Source: Staphylococcus edaphicus
GTDB taxonomy: Bacteria; Bacillota; Bacilli; Staphylococcales; Staphylococcaceae
Length of the DNA: 64,000 bases
Direction of reading: 5' to 3'
Assembly (NCBI RefSeq): GCF_002614725.1
Contig: NZ_MRZN01000003.1
Coordinates: 1-64,000 of the forward strand
Part shown: positions 55,827 to 64,000 of the stretch, in pieces
Layout of the letters: each line of letters starts with the position of its first letter
Position numbering within the stretch: the first letter of the stretch is position 1
Notes under the pieces: model-generated
What the model was told of the DNA's origin: nothing
The model's input: the letters and a program-made list of their open reading frames with translations, nothing else
The model's database searches: none
Made by a program: the position numbers and the translations under genes

Positions 55827-55867
55827 GAGAAAGGCCAAGACACAATGGATGTGTCTTGGCCTTTCTC
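55827..55867. terminator. Bidirectional terminator, 18-bp perfect stem
   Basis: 55827-55844 pairs perfectly with 55850-55867 around loop ATGGA. TCTTTT follows on the plus strand. Converging genes lie on both sides. Confidence 0.92.
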
Positions 55868-55926
55868 TCTTTTAAAAACATAATTCCTGTCCATCTCTTG
55901 CATTATCTAAGCATGCTACGCCCATG

Positions 55927-56865
55927 TCATTGATGTTTTAATGCTTGTTTCACTTCTATTACAGACTCGGCAGAGATTTGTAATTGGGCTCGCTCATTAT
56001 CTGCAAGCTCTAGTTCAACAATACTTTCAATACCTTGTTCACCTAAAACAGTTGGTACACCCAAACAAATATCAGAGAAACCATATTCCCCTTCTAGCAT
56101 GGCGATACTAGGAAGTAAGCGGTGTTGATCTTTCAAAATTGCTTCCATCATTGCATAAACTGCTGACGCTGGAGCATAATATGCAGAACCATTGCCAAGC
56201 AAAGCAACAAGTTCAGCGCCGCCTTTTCTAGTGCGTTGCACAATTTGCTCAATTTGTGCTTGGTCTAATAATTGGTCCAATGGAACACCATTTACATTTG
56301 TTGACTTCACTAAAGGAACCATTGTATCGCCATGACCACCTAACACAAGTCCCTTTATGTCTTTTACAGAAACATTTAAGGCTTCAGCAATAAATGTCTG
56401 ATATCGTGCCGTATCTAAAACACCAGACTGACCAATTACACGCTCTTTTGGAAAACCAGATGCATTGAGCACAGAATAGGTCATTGCATCCACAGGATTT
56501 GTAAGTACAATTATTTTGCAATCAGGAGAATATTTCACAATTTCTTTCGTGACATCATGCATAACTTTTTCATTAATTTGTACTAAATCATCTCTACTCA
56601 TACCTGGCTTTCGGGGGCTTCCAGCAGTAATAACTACAATATCTGAATCGGTCGTATCAGCATAATCAATGGATCCAGTTACTTTCACGTCAAAACCGTA
56701 TACCGGGCTGCTCTCAAGTATGTCTAATGCCTTTCCTTTCACTTGCCCTTCGTTATTTGGACGATCGATAAGCACGACATCTGCTAGCTCTTGTTGTGCA
56801 ACAATAAATGCTAATGTTGCACCCGTGTTACCAGCACCTATAATGGATACTTTTTGTTTTGTCAT
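55927..56865 (-). CDS. mdh: NAD-dependent malate dehydrogenase
   Basis: Interconverts malate and oxaloacetate. The NAD motif [10 protein letters not shown] is at 10-19, with Asp ending strand 2 (VLIDRP), which favours NAD. The substrate loop reads [12 protein letters not shown]: Arg at the position where lactate dehydrogenases have Gln, plus MSRDD, mark malate rather than lactate specificity. The catalytic His is in [14 protein letters not shown]. 312 residues, the LDH-like MDH group. Terminators separate it from its neighbours. AAGGGATG lies before the ATG. Confidence 0.9.
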   Translation of the reverse strand: MTKQKVSIIGAGNTGATLAFIVAQQELADVVLIDRPNNEGQVKGKALDILESSPVYGFDVKVTGSIDYADTTDSDIVVITAGSPRKPGMSRDDLVQINEKVMHDVTKEIVKYSPDCKIIVLTNPVDAMTYSVLNASGFPKERVIGQSGVLDTARYQTFIAEALNVSVKDIKGLVLGGHGDTMVPLVKSTNVNGVPLDQLLDQAQIEQIVQRTRKGGAELVALLGNGSAYYAPASAVYAMMEAILKDQHRLLPSIAMLEGEYGFSDICLGVPTVLGEQGIESIVELELADNERAQLQISAESVIEVKQALKHQ

Positions 56866-56964
56866 AATAACATCCCTTCAATCAAGCAATTTATATCTCA
56901 ATTGAATTATAACACCTTTTCTTTTTACACAATGATTGAAAATGCTTAACTTAAGTTATCAACT

Positions 56965-57576
56965 TTACTTATGTTTGCGTTGGCGTTTAAACCATTTCCA
57001 TATAATAAAAATAGCAAGCATAAGTAATACGACATATATAATACGAGAATAAATATCCATATAGTACACAATGGCATGCCAATTACCACCTACTGCTTGA
57101 CCTAAATAGATTAATACAATATTCCATATCAAAGTACCAATTGTTGTAAACAAAATAAATAGTGGCAAGTTCATTTTGGTTAATCCTGCAGGTATAGATA
57201 TTAAACTTCTTAGTAATGGTACAAAGCGGCAGAAGAAAATCGTCCAGTAACCGTATTTATCAAACCAATGTATTGTTTTGTCTATGTCTTGCGTCTTTAC
57301 ACGCAGTATTTTTCCATAACGATGAACAAAACGATATAAATTGCGTTCACCAATCCAAGCTCCTAGACCATATAAGACAAGCGCACCGACGACTGAACCA
57401 ATCGTAGATGTTATTGTCACGCCAATGAAACTCAAATCAGATTGAGTAGTCATAAAACCACCAAATGTTAAAATGATTTCAGAAGGGATTGGCGGAAAAA
57501 CATTCTCTAAGAAAATTAAAAACGCGATGCCCCAATAACCATATAATTCCATAAAATGTGTAATCCACTGTTCCAT
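56965..57576 (-). CDS. DedA-family membrane protein
   Basis: 203 residues with about five or six membrane segments. The DedA core FLENVFPPIPSEIILTFGGFM is at about 22-42 and FFCRFVPLLRSLISIPAGLTKMNL at about 114-137. Family members are thought to flip lipid carriers such as undecaprenyl phosphate; which lipid is moved here is unknown. GAGGTAATGC precedes the ATG. Confidence 0.9.
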   Translation of the reverse strand: MEQWITHFMELYGYWGIAFLIFLENVFPPIPSEIILTFGGFMTTQSDLSFIGVTITSTIGSVVGALVLYGLGAWIGERNLYRFVHRYGKILRVKTQDIDKTIHWFDKYGYWTIFFCRFVPLLRSLISIPAGLTKMNLPLFILFTTIGTLIWNIVLIYLGQAVGGNWHAIVYYMDIYSRIIYVVLLMLAIFIIWKWFKRQRKHK

Positions 57577-57631
57577 GCATTACCTCCTCATCCTGCTTAT
57601 CTTTCTTTAAAAATCATTCCCTCAAAACTAC

Positions 57632-57931
57632 TTAAAAAATGTGTTTCGTTAGACCAAATGAATAAAATGTAATACCTAACAATATCAGAGAAAGCACCGT
57701 TAATATGAGGGATAAGAGCATCGTGCGTTTAAAGTGATTAATAAAAGCAACAAATAAAATTGCTAAATTATAAAGGAAAAACAAACCAAATAGCGTCATC
57801 ATTACAGTAATATCAGGATATACCATATTTAATATGGCAATGACCAATGCAAATCCTAAAAATGGAAAATTGATAAAGTTTCTTTGAAATTTAAGTTCTT
57901 TTCTGTGGTGTTGTTCATTCTGAGTATTCAT
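57632..57931 (-). CDS. Small membrane protein, unknown
   Basis: 99 residues with an N-terminal charged stretch (QNEQHHRKELKFQ) and three hydrophobic segments (about 20-38, 42-63, 70-92). I do not recognise a family. AAAGGAG precedes the ATG by eight bases. It lies 24 bases behind the aldo/keto reductase gene, so the two may share a transcript. Confidence 0.75.
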   Translation of the reverse strand: MNTQNEQHHRKELKFQRNFINFPFLGFALVIAILNMVYPDITVMMTLFGLFFLYNLAILFVAFINHFKRTMLLSLILTVLSLILLGITFYSFGLTKHIF

Positions 57932-57955
57932 TATTTACGCTCCTTTAAAATTAAA

Positions 57956-58864
57956 TTACGGGATATCATGACCTAATGAAGCCGTATAAATATCAAACCA
58001 TTCTTGATCTGTCAATGTTACTTTTAGCCCTTCTATTGCTTGATCTATTCGTTCTATCTTATGCGTTCCCAACACCGGCATTATCGTAGCAGGATGCTTG
58101 TCTAGCCACGCCATGATGATACCGTTAGATGTAACATTATATTTTTGTGCTAATGGAGAAACAATTGCCATAATTCTTGCAGCTTTTTCATCCGCTAAAT
58201 CAAATAATTTCCCGCCAGCCATAGGACTCCATGACATTATTTTAACATCATCTTTGTACATATGATTGATATTTCCATTCTCAATTGCGTCTAATGTGTA
58301 AGGCGATACTTCCAATTGATTGATTGTAATATGTAACTTGTCACAGACAAGGCATTTACTCAATAAATCATATTGAGACTTATTAAAGTTCGACACACCA
58401 AATGACTTAACTTTCCCCTCGCTTACCAAGGTTTTTAATGCTTCAGTCACCTCATGTGGGTCCATCAAAGGCGATGGACGGTGTATCAATAAACTATCTA
58501 AGTGGTCTACATTTAATTGTTGCAATGATCGATCAACGGAATGTTGAATATGCGCTTTACTATGATCATATCTATGTCCACTTATTGTTTGATCAGGACT
58601 AGAAGGCAATACAATACCACATTTCGTAACAATCTCAATTTGATTTCTTAATTGGGGTGATAATTTTAATGCTTCTCCAAAAATACCTTCACAAGTGTAT
58701 GATCCGTATATATCTGCATGGTCCATAGTTGTAATTCCACGTTCTACTAACTCATTTATATAACGATTAAGTTGCTGTGGTGTCCACTGCCAATCTTGTG
58801 CTCTCCAAAATCCTTGTATTACTTTTGAAAATGAAACATACTGATTTATTTTTACTTTATCCAT
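57956..58864 (-). CDS. Aldo/keto reductase (YdhF/AKR11-like)
   Basis: 302 residues. The catalytic tetrad is visible as Asp and Tyr in TMDHADIYGSYTCE, Lys in EIVTKCGIV and His in LLIHRPSPLMD. VLGTHKIERIDQAIEG binds NADPH. The VTKCGI motif and overall layout fit the YdhF group more than the AKR5 protein at 42 kb. The substrate is unknown. It lies 32 bases behind the CobW-type gene. Confidence 0.9.
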   Translation of the reverse strand: MDKVKINQYVSFSKVIQGFWRAQDWQWTPQQLNRYINELVERGITTMDHADIYGSYTCEGIFGEALKLSPQLRNQIEIVTKCGIVLPSSPDQTISGHRYDHSKAHIQHSVDRSLQQLNVDHLDSLLIHRPSPLMDPHEVTEALKTLVSEGKVKSFGVSNFNKSQYDLLSKCLVCDKLHITINQLEVSPYTLDAIENGNINHMYKDDVKIMSWSPMAGGKLFDLADEKAARIMAIVSPLAQKYNVTSNGIIMAWLDKHPATIMPVLGTHKIERIDQAIEGLKVTLTDQEWFDIYTASLGHDIP

Positions 58865-58896
58865 TAAAAACCAACACCTTTTATTTTATTCGCTAA

Positions 58897-59823
58897 TTAA
58901 GAAAACTGTAGCATGTCTAATTTATTACGTATTTGATTTTCATCAAGTTGTTCACCAATCATCACAAGCGTTAGTGGCATATCGTCGTCAATGATTTGAT
59001 AGTCTGGCAAGCCAAATGCGTATTGAAATTCATATGTTTCATCAGGCTTATCGCGAAATTGAACATATCCCTTTAATCTTAGAACATTATCGGGAAGCCG
59101 TAAAATAAATTGATAAAATAATTGACGATCAATTGGCCCAGAAAAATGATACTGCACGCTATTGATTCCATGATGATGCATATGTGTATCTTTACTTATT
59201 ATTGTTGAATTTGTAATCGTATCAAGAGATGACATATTCATTTCTGCATAAGTTGTATAAAATTTCGGTGCTCTTGAATTTATTTTATTAAGCTGTTCCA
59301 ATGCGCTGTGTTCGTCATTTTTTAATAAGTCTATTTTATTGACTACAATTGCCTGACTCACTTCTAATTGTTCTTCCATCAATTGTGTTGTACTATAAGT
59401 ATATTGGGTCCTGGTCAAAAATCTTGGTGCGTCTACTAATCCAATAACAATTGGTGGTTTAACATAGTCGACAACTTCAGGGTCTTGACATGCCGCAATA
59501 ATTTCTATCGGATGTGCAATACCCGTCGCCTCAATTATAATGTGGTGCATTGCACTTTTGTTAAGAAAATGTTTTAATTGTTTTATTAAATCTTGTTGCA
59601 TGTCACAACAGACGCAACCATTTAATATCGACGCAACTTCAACATCATCGCTCAATGCATGGCTATCAACATCTAAATTGCCGTATTCATTTACGATGAT
59701 ACTAGGGTTCTCATGTTTTCTTAATAAATATTTCACATAATTACTAAGGAAAGTTGTTTTCCCACTGCCTAAAAATCCTGTTACAATAGTAATGGACGTC
59801 TTAGGTTGTTTAATATTTTCCAT
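58897..59823 (-). CDS. CobW/COG0523-family metal-chaperone GTPase
   Basis: G3E GTPase predicted to deliver a metal, often zinc. The P-loop GFLGSGKTTFLSNY is at about 15-28, the metal-binding GCVCCDM (CxCC) at about 68-74, and NKIDLL is the guanine-binding motif. A CobW C-terminal domain covers about 225-308. About 308 residues from the ATG at 59823; GAGTG lies five bases upstream and overlaps an alternative ATG at 59835. Zinc use would be supported by a Zur site, but I did not find one. Confidence 0.88.
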   Translation of the reverse strand: MENIKQPKTSITIVTGFLGSGKTTFLSNYVKYLLRKHENPSIIVNEYGNLDVDSHALSDDVEVASILNGCVCCDMQQDLIKQLKHFLNKSAMHHIIIEATGIAHPIEIIAACQDPEVVDYVKPPIVIGLVDAPRFLTRTQYTYSTTQLMEEQLEVSQAIVVNKIDLLKNDEHSALEQLNKINSRAPKFYTTYAEMNMSSLDTITNSTIISKDTHMHHHGINSVQYHFSGPIDRQLFYQFILRLPDNVLRLKGYVQFRDKPDETYEFQYAFGLPDYQIIDDDMPLTLVMIGEQLDENQIRNKLDMLQFS

Positions 59824-59842
59824 AAAATCACTCATTTCTTAA

Positions 59843-59858
59843 ACACAAATGTTTGTGT
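59843..59858. promoter_or_regulatory. Palindrome upstream of the CobW-type gene
   Basis: ACACAAA-TG-TTTGTGT is a 7-2-7 inverted repeat about 20 bases before the start. It does not resemble the Zur or Fur consensus. The binding protein is unknown; it could also be a 5' hairpin in the mRNA. Confidence 0.4.
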
Positions 59859-60049
59859 AAAATTTAATTTATACATATAATTAAACTTTTACTTGATAAA
59901 ATATTAGATATCTTCTAAACTTTATACACACTTTATTTTAGCATGGCACAGTGCAAAAGTATGATTGAAGAAGTGTCAAACACAATGTAAGACGGATTCA
60001 GGTCCGATACAGAGAGAACAAAACGGATAGAATGTCTGGAGGAGAACTT

Positions 60050-60493
60050 ATGTCTGAACCACTTAATTTAAAGGAACAACTTTGCTTCAGTTTGTATAAT
60101 GCACAAAGACAAGTAAATCGCTACTACTCAAACAATGTCTTTAAAAAATACAAACTGACATACCCACAATTTTTAGTATTAACTATTTTATGGGCTGATT
60201 CACCTGTCAACGTTAAGAAAGTTGTAACAGAATTAGCACTAGATACAGGTACTGTATCTCCATTACTTAAGAGAATGGAGCAAGTTGATTTAATCAAACG
60301 CGAACGTTCTGAAGTAGATCAACGCGAAGTGTTTATTCATTTGACTGATAAGAGTGAAGCAATTCGCCCAGAATTAGACACTGCTTGTCAAGATGTTGCT
60401 GTTGCATCATCATTAAGCACAGATGAATCTAAAGAGTTAAATCGATTACTTTCAAAAGTAATTGATGCCTTTACTGAAGAAAAAGCAAAATAA
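60050..60493 (+). CDS. mgrA: MarR-family global regulator MgrA
   Basis: Winged-helix regulator of efflux pumps, autolysis and surface proteins. The single cysteine Cys12 ([10 protein letters not shown]), the redox sensor in S. aureus MgrA, is kept at the same number. The DNA-binding region [19 protein letters not shown] and [13 protein letters not shown] is nearly identical to S. aureus. 147 residues from the ATG at 60050, chosen because GGAGGAG is five bases upstream. The norA target gene lies 6 kb away. A perfect terminator follows. Confidence 0.96.
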   Translation: MSEPLNLKEQLCFSLYNAQRQVNRYYSNNVFKKYKLTYPQFLVLTILWADSPVNVKKVVTELALDTGTVSPLLKRMEQVDLIKRERSEVDQREVFIHLTDKSEAIRPELDTACQDVAVASSLSTDESKELNRLLSKVIDAFTEEKAK

Positions 60494-60561
60494 TTTTTCG
60501 CATTAAAAGTTTAGGTACAAGCTATTTAAAATTATTCCTTTAATATACTTGATTTATAAAG

Positions 60562-60594
60562 CGAGCTCAAACACTAATGTGTTTGAGCTCGTTT
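60562..60594 (+). terminator. Terminator of mgrA
   Basis: A 13-bp perfect stem (60562-60574 with 60579-60591) and loop TAAT, followed by TTTC. The T-tract is short. Confidence 0.85.
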
Positions 60595-60673
60595 CAGGCT
60601 GTCGACAATTACTGCCTTAGTCTTGTCATCTTCGTCTAGTGTTTTCTCTTCAGTCATCGGCATAGACCACTGC
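60592..60673 (+). repeat. Decayed copy B of the left-edge repeat
   Basis: Read on the plus strand, TTTCAGGCTGTCGACAA, ACTGCCTTAG, TCTTCGTCTAGTG, TCGGCATA and CACTGC appear in the same order as in the minus-strand reading of 378-251. About 45 internal bases of copy A are missing, and substitutions are scattered through the rest. It lies between mgrA and cydC. Confidence 0.75.
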
Positions 60674-60714
60674 AAAAATACAACAGATATATTCACTTAA
60701 GCTAAGGTTCTATT

Positions 60715-62394
60715 TTATACTGTATTAATTGCTACCATTTGTTTTAGATAACCATTGGTTTTATTCAATAGCGTTTGATAACAATCATCTTCTAAAATAA
60801 CACCATCTTGCATAACAATGATTCGATCAAATTGTGGTAATAATTGCAAATCGTGTGTTGCTACGATAAGCGTATCTGCCTTATTATGAATAGCTTCCAT
60901 AACTTTATCTGTATGATAAATATCCAGAGCCGTCGTTGGCTCATCCAATATCCACACGGGCGCATCTTTTAGAAACAATCTCGCTAATGCCAATCTTTGA
61001 ATTTCTCCACCAGATAAAGTTTGACCTGAAAGTGTTATGATTCTATTCAAATCAATATGTTCTAACCCCAAGCCATCAAGCACATTTCTGATGTCATTAT
61101 CGCTACTTTCAGCAAATAAATTCTCTCGCACCGTACCATCAAAGAGTTGTTGTGATTGCAATAATGCATTGATATAACTATATTTGTCATTATCACTGAT
61201 TTTCACAATATCTTGTTGATTCAATAAAACTTCACCTTTATCACTTTGATACAATCCAAGCATTAGCTGTAGCAAAGAGCTTTTCCCAGAACCCGAAGGC
61301 CCAACAATCGCAACATGTTCCCCTTTTTGAATAGAGAATTGAATTTGATTTAAGACAGGGCGCGATTGATTCCAATATTTAAAGTTAACTGCTTTAATAT
61401 CTAATAGTGCGTCATCATGAATTAAATCTGTTTGCATCCGTTCATTACCCTGTACCATCGGATGTGCAATAACCTCACTAATATTTTCAATTGCTTCATC
61501 TGTATCAGCCTTATAATACGCTACATTACTCATTGGAATAGCTTGTTCAAATAATGTTAACATCATTAACACGATACTCGTTAAATAAACGACATCTAAA
61601 TATTCATGTTGTACTTGGACTACACCTAAATATAAAGTGAAAAACAACGCAATCATAGAAACAATATTTAAACTATACTCATATAAAGATAAGAACCGTT
61701 GTTCTTTAGCCTGAACATTTTCATATTGCTCTAATTGTTGCAGCACTTTATCTTTATAAAAATCAGTTCGATCAAAACGGGATAGTTCCTCATAGCCTTC
61801 TTTATAATCATAAAAATGATTTAAAAATCCACTTTGTACTTGATTAACTTGCTTTTTGAGTTGTCTCGCTTTTTTAGCACTTAGCCAAGGTATGACAAAC
61901 AATGTCATAAACATACTCAGACAAATAATAATAGCATGTACGTATGAAAAATATAGCATTGTCAAAATTGTGATAATTGCTGTACCACCAATCACAATTG
62001 GCGGATAATACACTCTTAGATAAATGTTCTGTAATGCTTCCACTCTACCAATCATTCGTGATAGCAAATCACTAGAATTAAACTTACGATATACATCTGG
62101 AATGACTGGTAATAGTTTCTTGAAAAATTGCACTCTCACATCTCTCAACATCGTAAATGTTGCTCTATGAGATAGCAGTCTTTCTATATATCTTGCAATG
62201 GCTCTTACAAAGCCAAACATCTTAACTGATACAATAAGTACCATTAAAGCAAATAACGGCGCACCTAATGCACTTTGCGTAATCATATAACCACTTAAAA
62301 AAAACATACCTAGTGCCACTAAACTACCAACCACACCAACACATATTGATAATATTATATCTTTATCTACCTTAAATCGAATGCGTGGTTTCAT
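60715..62394 (-). CDS. cydC: Thiol reductant ABC exporter subunit CydC
   Basis: Half of the heterodimeric CydDC transporter that exports cysteine or glutathione-like thiols needed for cytochrome bd assembly. Six membrane segments lie in residues 1-300, with ERLLSHRATFTMLRDVRVQFF as coupling region. Walker A GPSGSGKSS (about 367-375), signature LSGGEIQRLALARL and Walker B VWILDEPTTALD follow. 559 residues. It overlaps cydD by four bases. Confidence 0.85.
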   Translation of the reverse strand: MKPRIRFKVDKDIILSICVGVVGSLVALGMFFLSGYMITQSALGAPLFALMVLIVSVKMFGFVRAIARYIERLLSHRATFTMLRDVRVQFFKKLLPVIPDVYRKFNSSDLLSRMIGRVEALQNIYLRVYYPPIVIGGTAIITILTMLYFSYVHAIIICLSMFMTLFVIPWLSAKKARQLKKQVNQVQSGFLNHFYDYKEGYEELSRFDRTDFYKDKVLQQLEQYENVQAKEQRFLSLYEYSLNIVSMIALFFTLYLGVVQVQHEYLDVVYLTSIVLMMLTLFEQAIPMSNVAYYKADTDEAIENISEVIAHPMVQGNERMQTDLIHDDALLDIKAVNFKYWNQSRPVLNQIQFSIQKGEHVAIVGPSGSGKSSLLQLMLGLYQSDKGEVLLNQQDIVKISDNDKYSYINALLQSQQLFDGTVRENLFAESSDNDIRNVLDGLGLEHIDLNRIITLSGQTLSGGEIQRLALARLFLKDAPVWILDEPTTALDIYHTDKVMEAIHNKADTLIVATHDLQLLPQFDRIIVMQDGVILEDDCYQTLLNKTNGYLKQMVAINTV

Positions 62395-64000
62395 GTTACA
62401 TCACCACCTTGATTCTGACTATTCATTGTCACTTGTGTATCAGACTTTAAATAACCATTTTCTATTAATATACATTTATTCGCTCGGTTAATGGTATGTG
62501 CTCTATGGGCAATTGTAATAATCGTTGTATATTTAAATTGCTGTTCTATTACATCTTGAATTATTTGTTCTGTTTTTATGTCTAAACCAGTAGCAGGTTC
62601 ATCAAAGATTAATAGCTCTGGTTGGGTCAACAATACTCTTGATAGTTCTATACGTCTCATTTGGCCTCCTGAGAGCATTTCACCACCTTCTCCTATCCAT
62701 GTATCTAAACCTTTTGCTAATGCCGTTACCTTTTCTTTCAAGCCCACATCATTCAATACCTTCAATAATTTTGCCTCATCAATTTCTCGAAACATCGTAA
62801 TATTATCACGTATCGACGCATTGAAAATGTATGGTGTTTGGCTTAAAAAACCAATACTTAAAGCTTCATCTTTAAACGTTACGCTACCAGATTGTGGTTT
62901 GTAATTTTGCGTAATGATCTGTGCTAGTGTTGATTTACCCGCACCACTATTTCCAATAAGTGCAATTTTTTCTCCTTGCATTATATTTAAAGTAATATCT
63001 TTCAAGGTATACGTGTCGGCTTCTTCATATTTAAAGCTAACTTGATTTAGCCGAACGATGGGTGCTTGTTGTTTAGCTGTTTGTATTTTCGACTTATCGT
63101 GCTTACTTTCTTTATCTAAAACATCAAACACTACATCACTCGAACCCTCGCTCTGTTTACCCGTATGAAACGATTGTCCAAGGTCTTTAATCGAATTGTA
63201 GAATTCTGGCGCTAATATAATTGCAATAGCTGCCGTTTTAAAATCAATATTATGAAATAAAATCAAACCTAACCCTGCTTCTAATGCAACCAAACCAATG
63301 CCTAACATACTAATAAATTCAAGCATAAGCCCAGACAAAAAAGCACTTTTTAAAATGCGCATAGTTAGATCTCTGAATGTTGTACTTTCTGCGTATAATG
63401 CTGCTTCTGTACGATCCGTTCTATTAAATAATTTTAATGTAATAAGGCCTTTAATTTTATTTAAAAATTGCTGACTAAATTGATTTAAATATGTCATTTT
63501 ATCTTTTGATTCATTCCGTGTTTTCAATCCAAATATGATATAAAATACAGGAATAAATGGTGCCGTAACCATCATAATGATCGCAGTATTCAAATGTATA
63601 AAACACATTGCCACAATAATCATAAATGGAATCATCATTGATTTAAATACTTGTGGAAAGTAACTATTAAAAAAAGGGACGATGCCATCAATACTTTCTG
63701 TCAATGTATTCATTTGAACCCCGATGGGATCTTTCGAACGTTTTAAAATTAGTTGCCGACGCAAATCACGTTTTACTTTTACCGCCATTTGATTACCTAT
63801 CATTTGATTCACTGTATTAAACGTCGCACGTCCAATTAAAATAACTAATGTAAATAGTAATAAAGCGACTAAATCTTGATTTCCTTTTAACAACACGATA
63901 TTTAAAATTTCAGCAATTGAAATGTTCTGAACTACTACGGCTATAGCTAATAATGTACTGACAAGAAACATGCATATTGGGTATAATTTATATTTTAACG
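62391..64000 (-). CDS. cydD: Thiol reductant ABC exporter subunit CydD (partial)
   Basis: The frame is open across the right edge; the ATG at 63971 is internal, since codons before it continue without a stop as LKYKLYPIC. The visible 536 residues hold the membrane domain and an ATPase domain with Walker A GNSGAGKSTL, signature LSGGQMRRIEL and Walker B LLIFDEPATGLD. Pair of CydC. The start lies beyond the window. Confidence 0.87.
   Translation of the reverse strand, partial: LKYKLYPICMFLVSTLLAIAVVVQNISIAEILNIVLLKGNQDLVALLLFTLVILIGRATFNTVNQMIGNQMAVKVKRDLRRQLILKRSKDPIGVQMNTLTESIDGIVPFFNSYFPQVFKSMMIPFMIIVAMCFIHLNTAIIMMVTAPFIPVFYIIFGLKTRNESKDKMTYLNQFSQQFLNKIKGLITLKLFNRTDRTEAALYAESTTFRDLTMRILKSAFLSGLMLEFISMLGIGLVALEAGLGLILFHNIDFKTAAIAIILAPEFYNSIKDLGQSFHTGKQSEGSSDVVFDVLDKESKHDKSKIQTAKQQAPIVRLNQVSFKYEEADTYTLKDITLNIMQGEKIALIGNSGAGKSTLAQIITQNYKPQSGSVTFKDEALSIGFLSQTPYIFNASIRDNITMFREIDEAKLLKVLNDVGLKEKVTALAKGLDTWIGEGGEMLSGGQMRRIELSRVLLTQPELLIFDEPATGLDIKTEQIIQDVIEQQFKYTTIITIAHRAHTINRANKCILIENGYLKSDTQVTMNSQNQGGDVT

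Noticed and set aside
59836-60049. Zur box expected for the CobW-type GTPase
   Set aside because: No match to the staphylococcal Zur consensus; only an unrelated palindrome is present.
1-64000. CRISPR array, tRNA or rRNA genes, prophage
   Set aside because: No regularly spaced repeats, cloverleaf sequences or phage gene blocks were seen on either strand by eye.

Overview
The window is low-GC DNA from a Staphylococcus chromosome. Most encoded proteins look like close relatives of the S. aureus genes that lie between mgrA and murB: norA, fruRKA, nagA, csbB, queCDE, pabABC, ltaS, nrdIEF, sstABCD and murB. Two things argue against S. aureus itself. The proteins are clearly diverged from the versions I remember. 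The saePQRS virulence regulator locus, expected between queE and csbB, is absent. I infer a coagulase-negative species but cannot name it from sequence alone.

Left part (1-14.1 kb). The window opens inside an IS1182-family transposase and a hairpin repeat beside the 3' end of a glycerate kinase gene. Then come a bacilliredoxin-like protein, a lipoprotein, a GrpB-like protein, murB with a CHY zinc-finger gene, and a PH-domain protein. The iron-siderophore importer sstABCD follows, with a Fur box upstream of sstA. The class Ib ribonucleotide reductase operon nrdIEF follows, with NrdR boxes far upstream.

Centre (14.4-37.3 kb). An EamA transporter is paired with queF. Two paralogous POT peptide transporters come next, then a lipid kinase, a frameshifted nucleotidase, hisC, a two-gene compatible-solute-type ABC importer, an ABC-F protein with recQ, a ZIP transporter and ltaS. 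After these lie pxpBC (5-oxoprolinase subunits) with a small membrane protein and the pabABC operon for p-aminobenzoate.

Right part (37.3-64 kb). A preQ1-I riboswitch precedes queCDE. Where sae would lie there is an unrecognised membrane protein and a small GlsB-like protein with a possible SigB promoter. csbB, an aldo/keto reductase, a CNNM/HlyC transporter with an unusual translation start, nagA and the fructose operon fruRKA follow. The fru promoter carries a cre-like site. Further on are ybaK, galU, a secreted or anchored protein, norA, a PPC-domain protein, two membrane proteins, an NAD-type malate dehydrogenase, DedA, a second aldo/keto reductase, a CobW GTPase, mgrA and cydDC (cydD runs off the right edge).

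Links between genes: MgrA is a known regulator of norA in S. aureus, and both genes are here. queF and queCDE belong to one queuosine-precursor pathway but are 22 kb apart. Most genes are ordinary core genes. The most interesting signals are small: a second, decayed copy of the left-edge repeat beside mgrA/cydC, the NrdR box array, a hairpin between Shine-Dalgarno and start codon of the CNNM gene, the poly-A frameshift in the nucleotidase gene, and the sae-less junction. I found no CRISPR array, tRNA, rRNA or prophage, and no convincing new multi-gene system.
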